Below are positions 55,104 through 64,000 of a stretch of DNA of 64,000 nt, piece after piece. The DNA is from Opitutus sp. Lineage in GTDB: Bacteria; Verrucomicrobiota; Verrucomicrobiae; Opitutales; Opitutaceae. The stretch covers positions 1-64,000 of the forward strand of contig SIBR01000016.1 in NCBI GenBank assembly GCA_009695065.1, given 5' to 3'. Below the pieces are notes generated by a model. It was not told the DNA's origin, did no database searches, and saw only the letters and a list, made by a program, of their open reading frames with translations. The position numbers and the translations under genes were made by a program. Numbering within the stretch: position 1 is the first letter of the stretch; every line of letters starts with the position of its first letter.

Positions 55104-55154
55104 AGGCCCGCCCCGGGTGACCTGATCGCCTCCCCCCGGCCACTCACGGCCTTT

Positions 55155-56345
55155 CTACCGGTCCTTCGCTTCGCCGAGGCTGCGCACGGCGAGTTCCGCC
55201 AACAACGCGACGCCGGTCGGGATCGCCGCATCGTTGAAGTCGAAACGCGGGTTGTGCAGGAGCGGGTAGCTGCCTTCGCGGCCGTCGTGAAACCCGAGAA
55301 AAACGAAACTACCCGGGGCCCGATCGAGGTAGTACGCAAAGTCCTCCGCGCCCATGGTGGGATGATCGAGTTCGACCCGCTTTTCCCTGCCGAAGCAGTC
55401 GTCGATCGTGCGGCGCGCGAGATCGGTCATGGCTACGTCGTTGAGCAGCGGCGGACAGGGCGATTCGCTGAACCGGACCCGCGCGGTGGCCCGGAATGCG
55501 GCCGACACATTTCCCGCCATCCGCGCGATCGCAGTCCGGATCTGCGCCTGCAACGGCGCCGTCAGCGTGCGGAAGGTGCCCTCCAGCCGGGCCGTTTCCG
55601 GAATGATGTTGGTGGTCGTGCCCGCCTCGATCCGGCCGACGGTGACGACGGCGGTATCCCACGGATTGATCTCCCGGCTGATGATCGCCTGCAACGCCGT
55701 GGTCAGGTGCGCGGCCACCACCACGGGATCGATGCTGGCGCCGGGATTCGCGCCGTGACTGCCCCGGCCGGTGATCTCGATATAGAAATTGCAGGCACTC
55801 GCCATCATGCAGCCGTTTCTGACACCGACGTGCCCGAGCGGCAGTTCAGGCCAGCCATGCAGGCCGAAGACCGCAGCAACATCGTCGAGCACACCCTCAC
55901 GGACCATCAAGGCGGCTCCGCTGGTGATTTCCTCCGCCGGCTGAAAAAGCAGTTTCACCGTGCCGGGAAGCTGCGCGAGATTTTCCTGCAACACCCGGGC
56001 CACGCCACAGAGCACGGCGGCGTGGCCGTCGTGACCGCAGGCATGCATGCGGCCGGGAATTTGCGAGGCATACGGCAGCCCGGTTTCCTCCCGGATCGGA
56101 AGCGCGTCGATATCCGCCCGCAGCGCCACCGTGCGGGACCCGTGGCCCTTGATCGTGGCGACGAGACCGGTGCCCTTCGCGTAACCGCGCTGCACGGCGA
56201 TGCCACTGGCCTCGAGAAACTGCGCCACGCGCCCGGACGTCCATTGCTCCTCGAAGCCGATCTCGGGATGCGTGTGCAATTCGCGGCGCAGCGCGACGAG
56301 TTCCGGGAGGTGGCGGGCGATGGAGTCGGCAAAACGGGTGTTCAT
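55155..56345 (-). CDS. M20-family amidohydrolase (hippurate hydrolase-like)
   Basis: 396 residues. The zinc site residues are spread through RADIDALPI (Asp), MHACGHDGHAAVL (His), FQPAEE (Glu pair) and DHPTMGAEDFAYYL. NFYIEITGRGSHGANP starts the dimerisation domain. This is the carboxypeptidase Ss1/hippurate hydrolase/IAA-amino-acid hydrolase group that cleaves N-acyl amino acids; no signal peptide is visible, so it acts in the cytoplasm. The stretch at 56346-56488 is empty. Confidence 0.93.
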   Translation of the reverse strand: MNTRFADSIARHLPELVALRRELHTHPEIGFEEQWTSGRVAQFLEASGIAVQRGYAKGTGLVATIKGHGSRTVALRADIDALPIREETGLPYASQIPGRMHACGHDGHAAVLCGVARVLQENLAQLPGTVKLLFQPAEEITSGAALMVREGVLDDVAAVFGLHGWPELPLGHVGVRNGCMMASACNFYIEITGRGSHGANPGASIDPVVVAAHLTTALQAIISREINPWDTAVVTVGRIEAGTTTNIIPETARLEGTFRTLTAPLQAQIRTAIARMAGNVSAAFRATARVRFSESPCPPLLNDVAMTDLARRTIDDCFGREKRVELDHPTMGAEDFAYYLDRAPGSFVFLGFHDGREGSYPLLHNPRFDFNDAAIPTGVALLAELAVRSLGEAKDR

Positions 56346-56488
56346 GAGAGAGGCGGCGGATATCCGGCAGCGGGATGACTCAGATCGTGCGGACCGACCT
56401 TCACGAAACCAGCCTGAAGTGGTCCGGCGGACCGAGCAGCGTTTCGACCGGCGAGAATTTCCGCTTCACCAACCGTCGCGACGGCGGG

Positions 56489-57754
56489 CTACCCGACGGT
56501 CTCGTCCGCTCCGGCCTCGGGCTGAAACCGGGCCGTGGCCTCGCGAAAACGGTCCTTTTTACTCTTGCGCCGGCCCTTGACGCCACCGGTCGCCGGTGCG
56601 GCCGGCCCGTCGACGGCGACGGGCTCGAAGCCCTCGATCTGCTCGCGCGCCAACGCCAGTTTGCGCCGCTTCTCGATCAGCCGGAAATGCGCGTGCGTTT
56701 CCGCACTGACAAAACTCACGGCTAGGCCGCGCGCGCCGGCCCGGCCGGTGCGGCCGATCCGGTGCGTGTAGTCTGTCGCCGAGCGCGGCAGATCGAAATT
56801 TACCACGACCGGCAGATCCACGATGTCGAGGCCGCGCGCGGCAACGTCGGTCGCAAGCAGCACCTGCACCTTCGAGGCCTTGAAATCCGCCAGCGCCTGC
56901 ATCCGCGCACCCTGACTCAGCTCGCCGTGCAGCGCAGCCGCAGTGAGACCCGCCCGGCGCAGCTTGTCGGCCACGTGCTCGGTCGCATATTTTGTCGCGA
57001 CAAACACCAGCGCCCGCGTCCAACCGTGCGTTTGAATCAGGTGGCGCAACAATTGCGTGCGACGCGGCGCATCGACCTCGATCGCGCGCTGCTCGATGTC
57101 GGGTGCGGTTTCGGGCGCCACCGCCACCTCGACGCGCACGGGCTCGCGCAACAGATTTTTTGCGAGCGCCTCGACTTCGGGCGGAAACGTTGCCGAAAAC
57201 AACAGGGTCTGCCGCTGCGCCGGCAAGCGCGCGACAATGCGCTCCAATTCATCCGCAAAGCCCAACGCCAGCAATCGGTCCGCCTCGTCGAGCACCACCG
57301 TCGCGACCGCGGAAAGGGACACGGCATTGTGCTCCATGAGGTCGAGCAGCCGCCCTGGCGTGGCCACGATGACGTCCGCGCCCCCGCCCAGCGCCATCAT
57401 CTGCGGATTGATCGACACGCCGCCGTAGACGACGAGGGTCTTGAGCGGCTCCGGCAGGAAGCGGCCGTAGCGGCGGAACGACTCCCCGATCTGGACCGCC
57501 AGTTCCCGCGTCGGAACCAAAATCAAAGCCCGCACCAAACGCCCGGACGGCCGCCGGCTCGCGGCCAGCCGTTGCAAAATCGGCAGTGCGAAGGCGGCGG
57601 TTTTCCCCGAGCCGGTCTGCGCCGCGGCCCAGACATCGCATCCCCGCAGGATCGCGGGGATCGCCGCGCCCTGAACGGGGGTCGGCGTCTCGTAGCCTTT
57701 TTCCGCGATCGCCCGCAGCAGCGGCACGGTGAGCTTCAGCGAGGTAAAGGTCAT
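56489..57754 (-). CDS. DEAD-box RNA helicase, RhlE-like
   Basis: 421 residues from the ATG at 57752-57754 (complement); an ATG 11 codons upstream is possible. Motifs in order: TPVQGAAIP (Q motif), AAQTGSGKT, PTRELA, ATPGRLLD, LDEADRL (DEAD), FSATFP, HGELSQGARM, TDVAARGLD and YTHRIGRTGR. A short basic C-terminus (GGVKGRRKSKKDRFREA) may bind RNA. Such helicases act in rRNA maturation, RNA turnover or cold response. An S4-domain RNA-binding gene lies just upstream on the same strand, 37 bp away, so the two probably form an RNA-related operon. Confidence 0.93.
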   Translation of the reverse strand: MTFTSLKLTVPLLRAIAEKGYETPTPVQGAAIPAILRGCDVWAAAQTGSGKTAAFALPILQRLAASRRPSGRLVRALILVPTRELAVQIGESFRRYGRFLPEPLKTLVVYGGVSINPQMMALGGGADVIVATPGRLLDLMEHNAVSLSAVATVVLDEADRLLALGFADELERIVARLPAQRQTLLFSATFPPEVEALAKNLLREPVRVEVAVAPETAPDIEQRAIEVDAPRRTQLLRHLIQTHGWTRALVFVATKYATEHVADKLRRAGLTAAALHGELSQGARMQALADFKASKVQVLLATDVAARGLDIVDLPVVVNFDLPRSATDYTHRIGRTGRAGARGLAVSFVSAETHAHFRLIEKRRKLALAREQIEGFEPVAVDGPAAPATGGVKGRRKSKKDRFREATARFQPEAGADETVG

Positions 57755-57791
57755 CGGCAGACCAGAGGGCGGCGTGGGGGACACCATGATC

Positions 57792-58028
57792 TCAGCCCAC
57801 ACGCACGACGATCGTCTCGCCCCCGACCGTGATCCGGTCGCCGGCCGCGAGTTGCTTGCGCTTGCGAGTTTCGATCGTGCCATTGAGCAAAACACTGCCT
57901 TCAGCCACCAGCTGCTTCGCGGCACCGCCGCTGTCCGCGAGCCCGCCAAACTTGATGAACTGGCACAATTCGATCGGCACTTCGCGGACGATCACGTCGC
58001 GTGATTTGGGAGAGCTTTCGGTCGGCAT
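57792..58028 (-). CDS. Small S4-domain RNA-binding protein (YbcJ/YaaA-like)
   Basis: 78 residues from the ATG at 58026-58028 (complement). IELCQFIKFGGLADSGGAAKQLVAEGSVLLNGTIETRKRKQLAAGD is a complete S4 fold, with typical YbcJ/RNA-binding S4 length. It likely binds structured RNA or the ribosome. First gene of a pair with the DEAD-box helicase; divergent from the small gene at 58157. Confidence 0.88.
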   Translation of the reverse strand: MPTESSPKSRDVIVREVPIELCQFIKFGGLADSGGAAKQLVAEGSVLLNGTIETRKRKQLAAGDRITVGGETIVVRVG

Positions 58029-58156
58029 GACGCACATTCGGCGCCCCGGAAAAGCGAGTCGAACTTTCTATTCCATGAATCCCACGACACCGCACAGGCC
58101 TCCTGCTCGTCCGATTGGAACTGGCGTCGTGCCAGCGGACGGTTGAAATTCTCCGT

Positions 58157-58393
58157 ATGGACTTACCCGAAGCGGACCAGGATTTCCTGCGCGATCTCGT
58201 CAAAACCTCCCGGCAACGGCATCATCACGTGCGCTGGTTGGATCGCGACGGCAGCGACCGCATCACCACCCTCTCGCAAACGGACATCGTGCGACTCAAC
58301 GCGCTCGCCCAGAAATTGGGCGTCAGCAAGGACGCCGCACTCCGTCAAGCCGCGCACCTTCCCGTCGCGCGCCGTCCTGCCGCGGAAGGATAA
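58157..58393 (+). CDS. Small hypothetical protein
   Basis: 78 residues from the ATG at 58157. No named family recognised. The sequence is charged, with a histidine run near residue 22-24 (RQRHHHVRWLD) and a helical C-terminal part (IVRLNALAQKLGVSKDAALRQAA) that resembles a short helix-turn-helix or ribbon-helix-type segment. It lies divergent from the S4 gene with 128 bp between them. Coding potential rests on length and codon pattern only. Confidence 0.5.
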   Translation: MDLPEADQDFLRDLVKTSRQRHHHVRWLDRDGSDRITTLSQTDIVRLNALAQKLGVSKDAALRQAAHLPVARRPAAEG

Positions 58394-58505
58394 CATTGTC
58401 CGCCCCAACGCCATGCTTTCCGATGATTAACCGAGTCAGCCCGCCCACGAGTCTTCGCCTCATTGCTTTCGCCGTCGCCGCGCTCTTTTTGCCCCATTTC
58501 CTGAA

Positions 58506-59900
58506 ATGAATGTGCCCCTGATCCGTCTCGCCGTTCTCGCCGTCATTTTCCTCCGCGCCAGCGCGCCGGGATTCTCCGCCGCCGCTCCGGAGCGCGCGCC
58601 GATCGTCATCCTCATCACGCTCGACGGATTGGCCGCGTACAACTTCGACGACCCCAGGGCGGATCTTCCGACGTTGCGCTGGATGGCGGCCAACGGGGCC
58701 CGCGCGGCGGGCATGGAAACGTCGTTTCCGAGCGTGACATGGCCCACCCATACGTCGCTCGTGACGGGAGTTCATCCCGGGCGGCATGGCGTGCTCGCCA
58801 ACAGTTACTACGATCGCGCCCAGAACAAGCGCGTCCCTCTGCTGCCCGACCCGCTCTTCGATAAAGAGGAGATCGTGAAGGCCCCGACCATCTACGACGT
58901 CGCCCATCTCGCAGGCTTCAAGACGGCCGGCGTCAACTGGCCGGCGAGCCGCAACGCAAAGCATCTCACCTGGCAGGTCAACGATGTCGGGGAGCAGGCG
59001 CTCTACGAAAAGGCGGCCACGCCCTCGCTCCTCGCCGAATTGAAGACTCTGGGCATCCCCTTCGAAAAACAGTCCCAGTGGGCCAAGGCCGGCAACCTCG
59101 GCAAGGCGTCGCGCGACTGGATGTACACGCGGATCGCCGAGCACATCCTGCGCACGCACCAGCCCAACGTTCTCGTGATCCACTACGTGACCGTGGACGC
59201 ATTCGCGCACAGCAACGGCGGCCGCAGCCCCGAGGTGCTTTGGGCGGGCAACGACAGCGACCACCGGGTCCGTGAACTCATCGACACCGTGAAGGCGGCC
59301 GGCCTCGCGGATCGCACGACGTTTTTCATCACCTCCGACCACGGCTTCTCCGACTACACAAAAAACATCAACGTCAACGTGCTGCTGCGTGACCAGGGCC
59401 TCGTGACCACCGCTGGCAATGCGATCACCACCAGCAAGGTGTATTTTCTGGCGGAAGGCGGCGCCGGCATGCTCTACATCCAGGACTCCGCCGCGCGCGA
59501 CAGCATCAAGGCCCAGCTCATTCCAGCGCTGAAAGCGATGGAAGGCGTCGAGGCGGTGATCGGTTCAGAGGACTTTGCTTCGATCGGTCACAAGACGCCG
59601 GACCAAAATCCGCAGGAGCCCGACATCTTCGTTGCCGCCAGGGAAGGTTACTCCTTTGCCGGCGGCGCAGCGGCCAAGGATCTCATCACCCCGGCCGGTC
59701 CGGTGAAAGGGACCCACGGCAATCACCCGAAAAATCCGCTGATGGATGCGACGTTCATCGCCTGGGGCGCCGCGATCAAACCGGGCGTGAAGTTGCCCCG
59801 TATCCGCAACATTGACGTCGCTCCAACCATGGCCGCGATCCTCGGCCTGAAAATGAACGGCGTCGAAGGCCGGGTGCTGACCGAGATTCTGAAACGATAA
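58506..59900 (+). CDS. Exported alkaline-phosphatase-superfamily phosphodiesterase (nucleotide pyrophosphatase-like)
   Basis: 464 residues with a signal peptide (LIRLAVLAVIFLRASAPGFSA). ILITLDGLAAYNF provides the first metal aspartate; FPSVTWPTHTSLVTG has the catalytic threonine of the NPP (ectonucleotide pyrophosphatase/phosphodiesterase) family; VTVDAFAHSNG and ITSDHGFSDY supply later metal ligands; GTHGNHPKNP gives the last histidine. It splits nucleotide or phosphodiester substrates in the periplasm. It is convergent with the metallophosphoesterase gene, so phosphate scavenging is a possible joint theme. Confidence 0.92.
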   Translation: MNVPLIRLAVLAVIFLRASAPGFSAAAPERAPIVILITLDGLAAYNFDDPRADLPTLRWMAANGARAAGMETSFPSVTWPTHTSLVTGVHPGRHGVLANSYYDRAQNKRVPLLPDPLFDKEEIVKAPTIYDVAHLAGFKTAGVNWPASRNAKHLTWQVNDVGEQALYEKAATPSLLAELKTLGIPFEKQSQWAKAGNLGKASRDWMYTRIAEHILRTHQPNVLVIHYVTVDAFAHSNGGRSPEVLWAGNDSDHRVRELIDTVKAAGLADRTTFFITSDHGFSDYTKNINVNVLLRDQGLVTTAGNAITTSKVYFLAEGGAGMLYIQDSAARDSIKAQLIPALKAMEGVEAVIGSEDFASIGHKTPDQNPQEPDIFVAAREGYSFAGGAAAKDLITPAGPVKGTHGNHPKNPLMDATFIAWGAAIKPGVKLPRIRNIDVAPTMAAILGLKMNGVEGRVLTEILKR

Positions 59901-59916
59901 AGCGAGCCGGCGGCGC

Positions 59917-60825
59917 TCAGGTGCGGTAAGTGAGCGCCACGGCTTGCAGATGCTCCGCGCGTTTCGGGTCGAGACCGCGGAACTGAAGGTTCAGGCCGCG
60001 CGGTTCGAGCTGCGCGAGCACCCAACCCGCCGGCCGCCCCGCTTCGAAGACATACGCGGTCGTCGGCAGATTGATCAGATGAATGCCGCTCGGATCTTTT
60101 CCCACATTCCATCGATGGGAATGTCCGAACAGATAGGCCTTCACCTGGCGGCGCGGCCGGATGATCGCATAAAACGCATCCTCGTCGATCAGGGTGATCT
60201 TGTCGGCCGCGACGCGGGGGTTGTGGTGAACCATCACAAGCGCCGGCTTGTCCGCGTTCGCATCGAGTGCCCGGGTGAGCCACGCGAGTTGCGCTTCACC
60301 CAGCCTGCCCGGCACGGAATTGGGCTTGTCGAGGGAATCGAGGAGAAACCAGTTGGCCCGCTCGGTGCGGATGACGGCCGCCTGCCGGTCGGCGAGCGGC
60401 CGCTTGACCGAGGCGTCCTCGCGCAGCGCGGCCCAAAAACGTTCACGATGATCGTGATTGCCGAGCCCGAGGTGCAACGGAATCTGTGCCGCCCGGAGCG
60501 GCTGGATCAATTCGGCGAACGTCGCGTAGTCGGCCGTCTCGCCGGTGTTGAAAGCCAGATCGCCATTGACCAGCGCGCCGGCCGGCCGGCGCGGCACGCT
60601 GAGCACATCGTCCACGACGGCAGTCAACTGTGCCGCCATATTGATGTTGCGGCCCAGTTTCGCGCGGTCCGCCGCGATATGCGGATCGGAAATTAGTGCC
60701 CACATGTGCGGATCGGCGTCGCGCGCCGCCGCGAGCAGTCGCTGACTGAGGAGCAGGCCGGTGCCGGCGGCCAGGGAACGCGCGAGAAATTGCCGGCGGG
60801 AAAGTGGTGGCAGGTAGAGTGGCAT
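59917..60825 (-). CDS. Tat-exported metallophosphoesterase
   Basis: 302 residues. The twin-arginine signal is SRRQFLARSLAAGTGLLLSQ. The five-part dimetal motif is present: ISDPHIA, NGDLAFN, GLGNHDHRERF, MVHHNPR and LFGHSHRWN. This is the calcineurin-like phosphoesterase fold of secreted phosphatases and phosphodiesterases such as 3',5'-cAMP phosphodiesterase relatives. Convergent with the nucleotide pyrophosphatase-like gene, 16 bases apart; 133 bp from the next gene. Confidence 0.9.
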   Translation of the reverse strand: MPLYLPPLSRRQFLARSLAAGTGLLLSQRLLAAARDADPHMWALISDPHIAADRAKLGRNINMAAQLTAVVDDVLSVPRRPAGALVNGDLAFNTGETADYATFAELIQPLRAAQIPLHLGLGNHDHRERFWAALREDASVKRPLADRQAAVIRTERANWFLLDSLDKPNSVPGRLGEAQLAWLTRALDANADKPALVMVHHNPRVAADKITLIDEDAFYAIIRPRRQVKAYLFGHSHRWNVGKDPSGIHLINLPTTAYVFEAGRPAGWVLAQLEPRGLNLQFRGLDPKRAEHLQAVALTYRT

Positions 60826-60958
60826 GGGGGAACGAGATCCACCTGCACTCCATCACGCCGCCCGCCCACCGGGCAACGCGAATGCGGAGCCGAACCCTCG
60901 TAGTCCGCGTGAATCGGCCCCGGCCCATCTGTTGCCCGCACGTCCCTCTTGCCTTCCG

Positions 60959-62795
60959 ATGGGGAAACGTTGGCTGGTGCGGAGCGTCGAACGGGATGGG
61001 AAACAGCCGGTTTTCTCCTGCTCGTTCATCGAGTTCGACGAACGCGGCGACTACCTCGAATTCGCGCAACACGAGTCGGCCAAGGATGTGATTATACGGC
61101 TGACGGCCGCCAAAGATCGAGAAGCTGGACCGCGGCAACGACCCGCGGCCCTTGATGCTCGTGTTCTATTGCCACGGTTGGAAGAACAACGCGCAGTCGG
61201 ACGACGTCGTGAAGTTCAACGACTTTCTTGACCGGCTGGGGCAGGCGCTCGTCGCCAACAGGGAAACCAAATCCCAGTATCGCGTGCACGGCGTTTACCT
61301 CGGCTGGCGCGGCAACGAGTTTTCACCCTACATCACCACCGCGGGCGAGTTCGAGCGGATGCGACGGGCCTTCGGGGGGCCCAAAGTGGAGGATCCGAAT
61401 CATCCCGATCGCAGCATGGAAATCGTGGATCGCAACTATGGTTCGCCTCCCTCCTTCCTCTATCGGGTGCCGGAGCAGTTCACATATCCGTGGGAAAGGA
61501 ATTTCGCCGAGCACACCGTGTCCGGCGTGCCCATGGCCCGGACGATCTTTACGCTGGCCGAGATGGCCAAGCGCCGCGATCCACGCAGTCAGGTTCTGGT
61601 CATCGGCCACTCCTTTGGTGCGCTGATGCTCGAAAAAGCATTCGGTCAGGCAACCGTCGGGTTGCTCGCCGAACACTGGCGCGCACCGGACCAGGCCAGC
61701 GGAACCGAGCCCGAATCCGGCGCTCTTAAAACCGCCGCGCCACCTCCCACCGGGCTGCGTTTAAACCCGCTGCCTTTCGATTGCGTGATCTTTGTCAATT
61801 CGGCCGCTTCCTCCATCTATGCCAAGGAACTGTCGGATTTCCTTTGGGGCTACAGTAACGTCGTCAGAACTCCCATCGCCCGGGTGCCGATGATCGTGTC
61901 CGTCACTTCCGCGGCGGACTCCGCGACGCGATTCTGGAGTCCGATCGGCATCGGGCTGACTTCACCCATCGAGTGGCTCCGACGCCGCGACTACACCCAG
62001 GCGTTGCTCAAGGACAAAGCCGACCCCAGACCCGATTTCACGAAGAAGCACCGGCCCGTGCCCCAGCGGTATCTTTATATGCGAACGCCGGGGCACAATC
62101 CCCTGCTCGTCGATCATTGGGTCGTGCCGTTGGAAGGATCCGACCTGGCAAGGGTCGAAAGTGAGTGGCCGGCCTCCGGCCTGAACGAGCCCGAAAAGGT
62201 GATGGCAAAAAACCTTCAGCCCCACGCCCTACAGGGCGACGATTTCGCCTTTTATACGAGGCTCCGCGACCGCAAAGATGGCAAGACCTACCCGGTCGTG
62301 GGATGGAAGCTGATCAGTCGGGCTTCCGCGAAAGAAACCGCAGCCAATCCGGAAACGCCCGAGGGAAAAACCGCCCGGCAAATCATGGAGTGGTCGAAGC
62401 ACGATGAGGACGAGCCGTTCCCGCGGCCAGGCGCCTATTGGAATGTCCGGTGCGACCAGCCGCTGATCAAAAACCACGGCGATGTCTGGTCGGACAACGC
62501 GACGGCCCTCTACGTCGCCGTTTACGGCCGCCTCAGACAACTGCGGGAGGCCGCTGCGAAACGCCCTCCCACGATCACGGTCATGGAATCGGGCGATGTC
62601 GACGTTGCCTCCGTGGCCGTCACCCTCCGCGCCGCCGATGGCACGGTCCGCGAGCAGGGGCCGGCGCAAAAGATCGACGGCCGGTGGCACTACACGATGG
62701 CGGGAATTCCTACCCCCGGCGAAAAGGCCACGATCGAAGTCACCGCCCGAGAAAATTCCCGCGACGAGAGTCTCCCGGCGAAGCCGACTCGTTGA
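60959..62795 (+). pseudogene. Serine hydrolase gene carrying a single-base frameshift
   Basis: From the ATG at 60959 the frame reads GKRWLVRSVERDGKQPVFSCSFIEFDERGDYLEFAQHESAKDVI, then loses sense at 61115. Dropping one G there gives AAKIEKLDRGNDPRPLMLVFYCHGWKNNAQS and an open frame to 62795. The hydrolase core then has CHGWKNNA, VLVIGHSFGALMLEKA (nucleophile Ser) and a C-terminal beta-rich domain. No signal peptide. A start at 61152 (TTG) or 61155 (ATG) would still give a protein of about 546 residues with the entire catalytic core, so partial function is possible even if the frameshift is real. Confidence 0.75.
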
Positions 62796-62803
62796 CCAGC
62801 GCT

Positions 62804-62839
62804 GCCTCCGGCGCGAGCCCTGCCCGGCAATCCGGAGGC
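62804..62839. terminator. Hairpin between convergent genes
   Basis: GCCTCCGG and CCGGAGGC form a perfect 8-bp stem with a 20-nt loop in the 107-bp gap between the convergent hydrolase and metallohydrolase-like genes. It could end transcripts from both sides; no T-tract is present. Confidence 0.4.
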
Positions 62840-62902
62840 GCCCCGGCGCCCGGGTTCCTCACTCGAACTGCGCCCGCCTGCCGGCCCGGAAAGACCGCGC
62901 TG

Positions 62903-64000
62903 TCATTTGGCTTCCGCCGCCCGGCGCTGAAAAGTTTCGATCGCGCGATCGTAGGCGAGGCGGGCCGCGGGCCGCTCCGCCGCCGCGATCCTGTCACTCC
63001 GCAGTTCCCACAGCACCTTGACCGCCTCGGCGCACCACACGGCGCTTTCCCGGGAGGCACGAATCGGTTTTTCCGCCACGATCACGTCGACAGGATTGGT
63101 GTGCAGTTGGGGAAACTGGCGCAGCGCAATCCAACTGCTGCGACCCACCGGCACCTCGAAAGATAATTCATGAACCGCGCCATCGGCGGGGACCGTGCGG
63201 CTCGCCACCACACCGCCGTTGCGAACGATTTCCACCAGGCGCCCGCCGCCAGCGGCGGTGCGTTCGGACCGCGGATGGTGCAAGACACGTGTGTCGCCCT
63301 GAAAACGTTTTCCTCCCCGCACCTCCAGGGTCCCATAAGCGACCCCCAGGGGAACCTCCGGTGCAAACGCCACGCGAGCGCGGATCACAACCGTCCCCGG
63401 GCCGGCGCGACGCACGATGCCCGCCCCCGGCTCCACACCGTCCACGGTGAAATTCAACGCGTGCGCAAAGCCGTCCGACACATACGAGCGCCCCTCCGCG
63501 AGTCCGTGACACCATTGGGCGAAGTCGACCTTGGCGACGGGCCCGGGCGCCAGCTTCACGTAAGTCCGGCCCTGCCCCACCCTCAGCCCGCTCATGCACG
63601 GAAAATCCGTCTCGCCGCCCACTTTCAGGGGAAATCCGCAGTTCATGAGATGATACCACGTGTTCCATTCCCCCACACGACCAGTGTCCATCGCACTGAT
63701 GAAATCGCACACGCCCTCCGCCGTGCTCACCAAGACTTCCATCGCGCCGGATCCACGCATCGAGGGCAGCACGAGGTTCGGCAGCTCGTTCGCCGTCCGG
63801 TCGGCGGCCTCGGCCAGCTCGCCGGCGGTTACCCGGCCATCGCCATCCGCGTCGAGTTGCGCAAACGGCCGTGGCAGCAAACCGGCCGAGGCCTCCGCCA
63901 CGTCAAGCACGCCGTCGGCGTTTCGGTCCTGCCGGGCGACATACCGTTTCGCATAGCCCGGCGGATCCACCAGCATGTCCGAGTGCGGATAACCGGCGAC
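62903..64000 (-). CDS. CehA/McbA-like metallohydrolase-family protein with EF hands (5' truncated)
   Basis: At least 365 residues; the frame is open to the right edge, so the N-terminus is missing. GYPHSDM opens the visible part. Two calcium-type EF-hand loops follow, DRNADGVLDVAE and DADGDGRVTAGE. Then come WYHLMNCGFPLKVGGETDFPC, typical of CehA/McbA family proteins of the PHP fold, and a C-terminal beta-sandwich region. The catalytic histidine cluster would be in the missing part. A secreted role and calcium binding are inferred. Confidence 0.7.
   Translation of the reverse strand, partial: VAGYPHSDMLVDPPGYAKRYVARQDRNADGVLDVAEASAGLLPRPFAQLDADGDGRVTAGELAEAADRTANELPNLVLPSMRGSGAMEVLVSTAEGVCDFISAMDTGRVGEWNTWYHLMNCGFPLKVGGETDFPCMSGLRVGQGRTYVKLAPGPVAKVDFAQWCHGLAEGRSYVSDGFAHALNFTVDGVEPGAGIVRRAGPGTVVIRARVAFAPEVPLGVAYGTLEVRGGKRFQGDTRVLHHPRSERTAAGGGRLVEIVRNGGVVASRTVPADGAVHELSFEVPVGRSSWIALRQFPQLHTNPVDVIVAEKPIRASRESAVWCAEAVKVLWELRSDRIAAAERPAARLAYDRAIETFQRRAAEAK

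Noticed and set aside
55102..55154. Bidirectional terminator from AAAGGCC and GGCCTTT flanking the gap between the Ldh and M20 genes
   Set aside because: The arms are only 7 bp with a 39-nt loop and no good inner pairing, so chance is as likely.
1..64000. CRISPR arrays, tRNA or rRNA genes, prophage or intact insertion sequences
   Set aside because: No spaced direct repeats, no cloverleaf T-arm sequence in context, and no transposase or integrase motifs were seen on reading both strands.

Overview
The window is high-GC bacterial DNA, most consistent with a Verrucomicrobiota member close to the Opitutaceae. The pointers are planctomycete/verrucomicrobial heme proteins (a dehydrogenase-like propeller, HEAT repeats and a terminal CxxCH), TonB-dependent receptors with an N-terminal carboxypeptidase-regulatory-like domain and no SusD, an LL-diaminopimelate aminotransferase (DapL), DUF1080 proteins and many Tat or Sec exported hydrolases. 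This is family recognition by eye, not a database placement. I found no tRNA, rRNA, CRISPR array or intact insertion sequence.

Region 1 (1-24954, all plus strand) looks like one extracytoplasmic catabolic neighbourhood. It holds a neutral-ceramidase-like protein cut by the window edge, two large TonB-dependent receptors, a PVC-type cytochrome c/HEAT protein, three exported proteins each built from two alpha/beta-hydrolase units, a PQQ dehydrogenase with a heme c domain, a Tat-exported amidohydrolase, and a second PVC cytochrome gene broken by one frameshift and one amber codon. In each two-unit hydrolase, one unit has lost its serine nucleophile. The receptors would import a ligand, the esterases would release its parts, and the quinoprotein and cytochromes would oxidise them. 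The substrate is unknown.

Region 2 (24951-31435) holds surface-glycan genes (a GT9 heptosyltransferase-like enzyme, two GT2 enzymes and a methyltransferase on the other strand), then dciA-like DUF721, panC on the minus strand and dapL. Region 3 (31486-35193, minus) is a complete Mla-type lipid ABC transporter operon: STAS-MlaE permease, ATPase, MlaD protein and PqiC-like lipoprotein. Region 4 (35250-40042) carries a HAD phosphatase, a sodium:solute symporter overlapped by a 51-residue membrane protein, and a RecD2-like helicase.

Region 5 (40043-42375) is a graveyard: a Fic gene lacking its N-terminal part and broken by an amber codon, a frameshifted cupin gene, and a trypsin-like protease remnant without its serine region. 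Region 6 (42376-53951) has an M16 peptidase, a small membrane-protein gene split by a 10-bp duplication, a pRiA4b ORF-3 protein, gamma-glutamyltransferase, an amidohydrolase, a tandem DUF1080 protein, an esterase/repeat-protein fusion fossil, an aldo/keto reductase, engB and a YkgJ-type cysteine-cluster protein. Region 7 (54048-64000) has an Ldh-type oxidoreductase, an M20 amidohydrolase, a DEAD-box helicase with an S4 RNA-binding protein, a nucleotide pyrophosphatase-like phosphodiesterase, a Tat-exported metallophosphoesterase, a frameshifted hydrolase and a CehA/McbA-like protein that runs off the window.

Seven broken genes in 64 kb is a notable density. Two of the frameshifts each fit one extra G that creates the same hexamer GATCGA, so base-calling or assembly error has to be excluded before any of them is called a real pseudogene.
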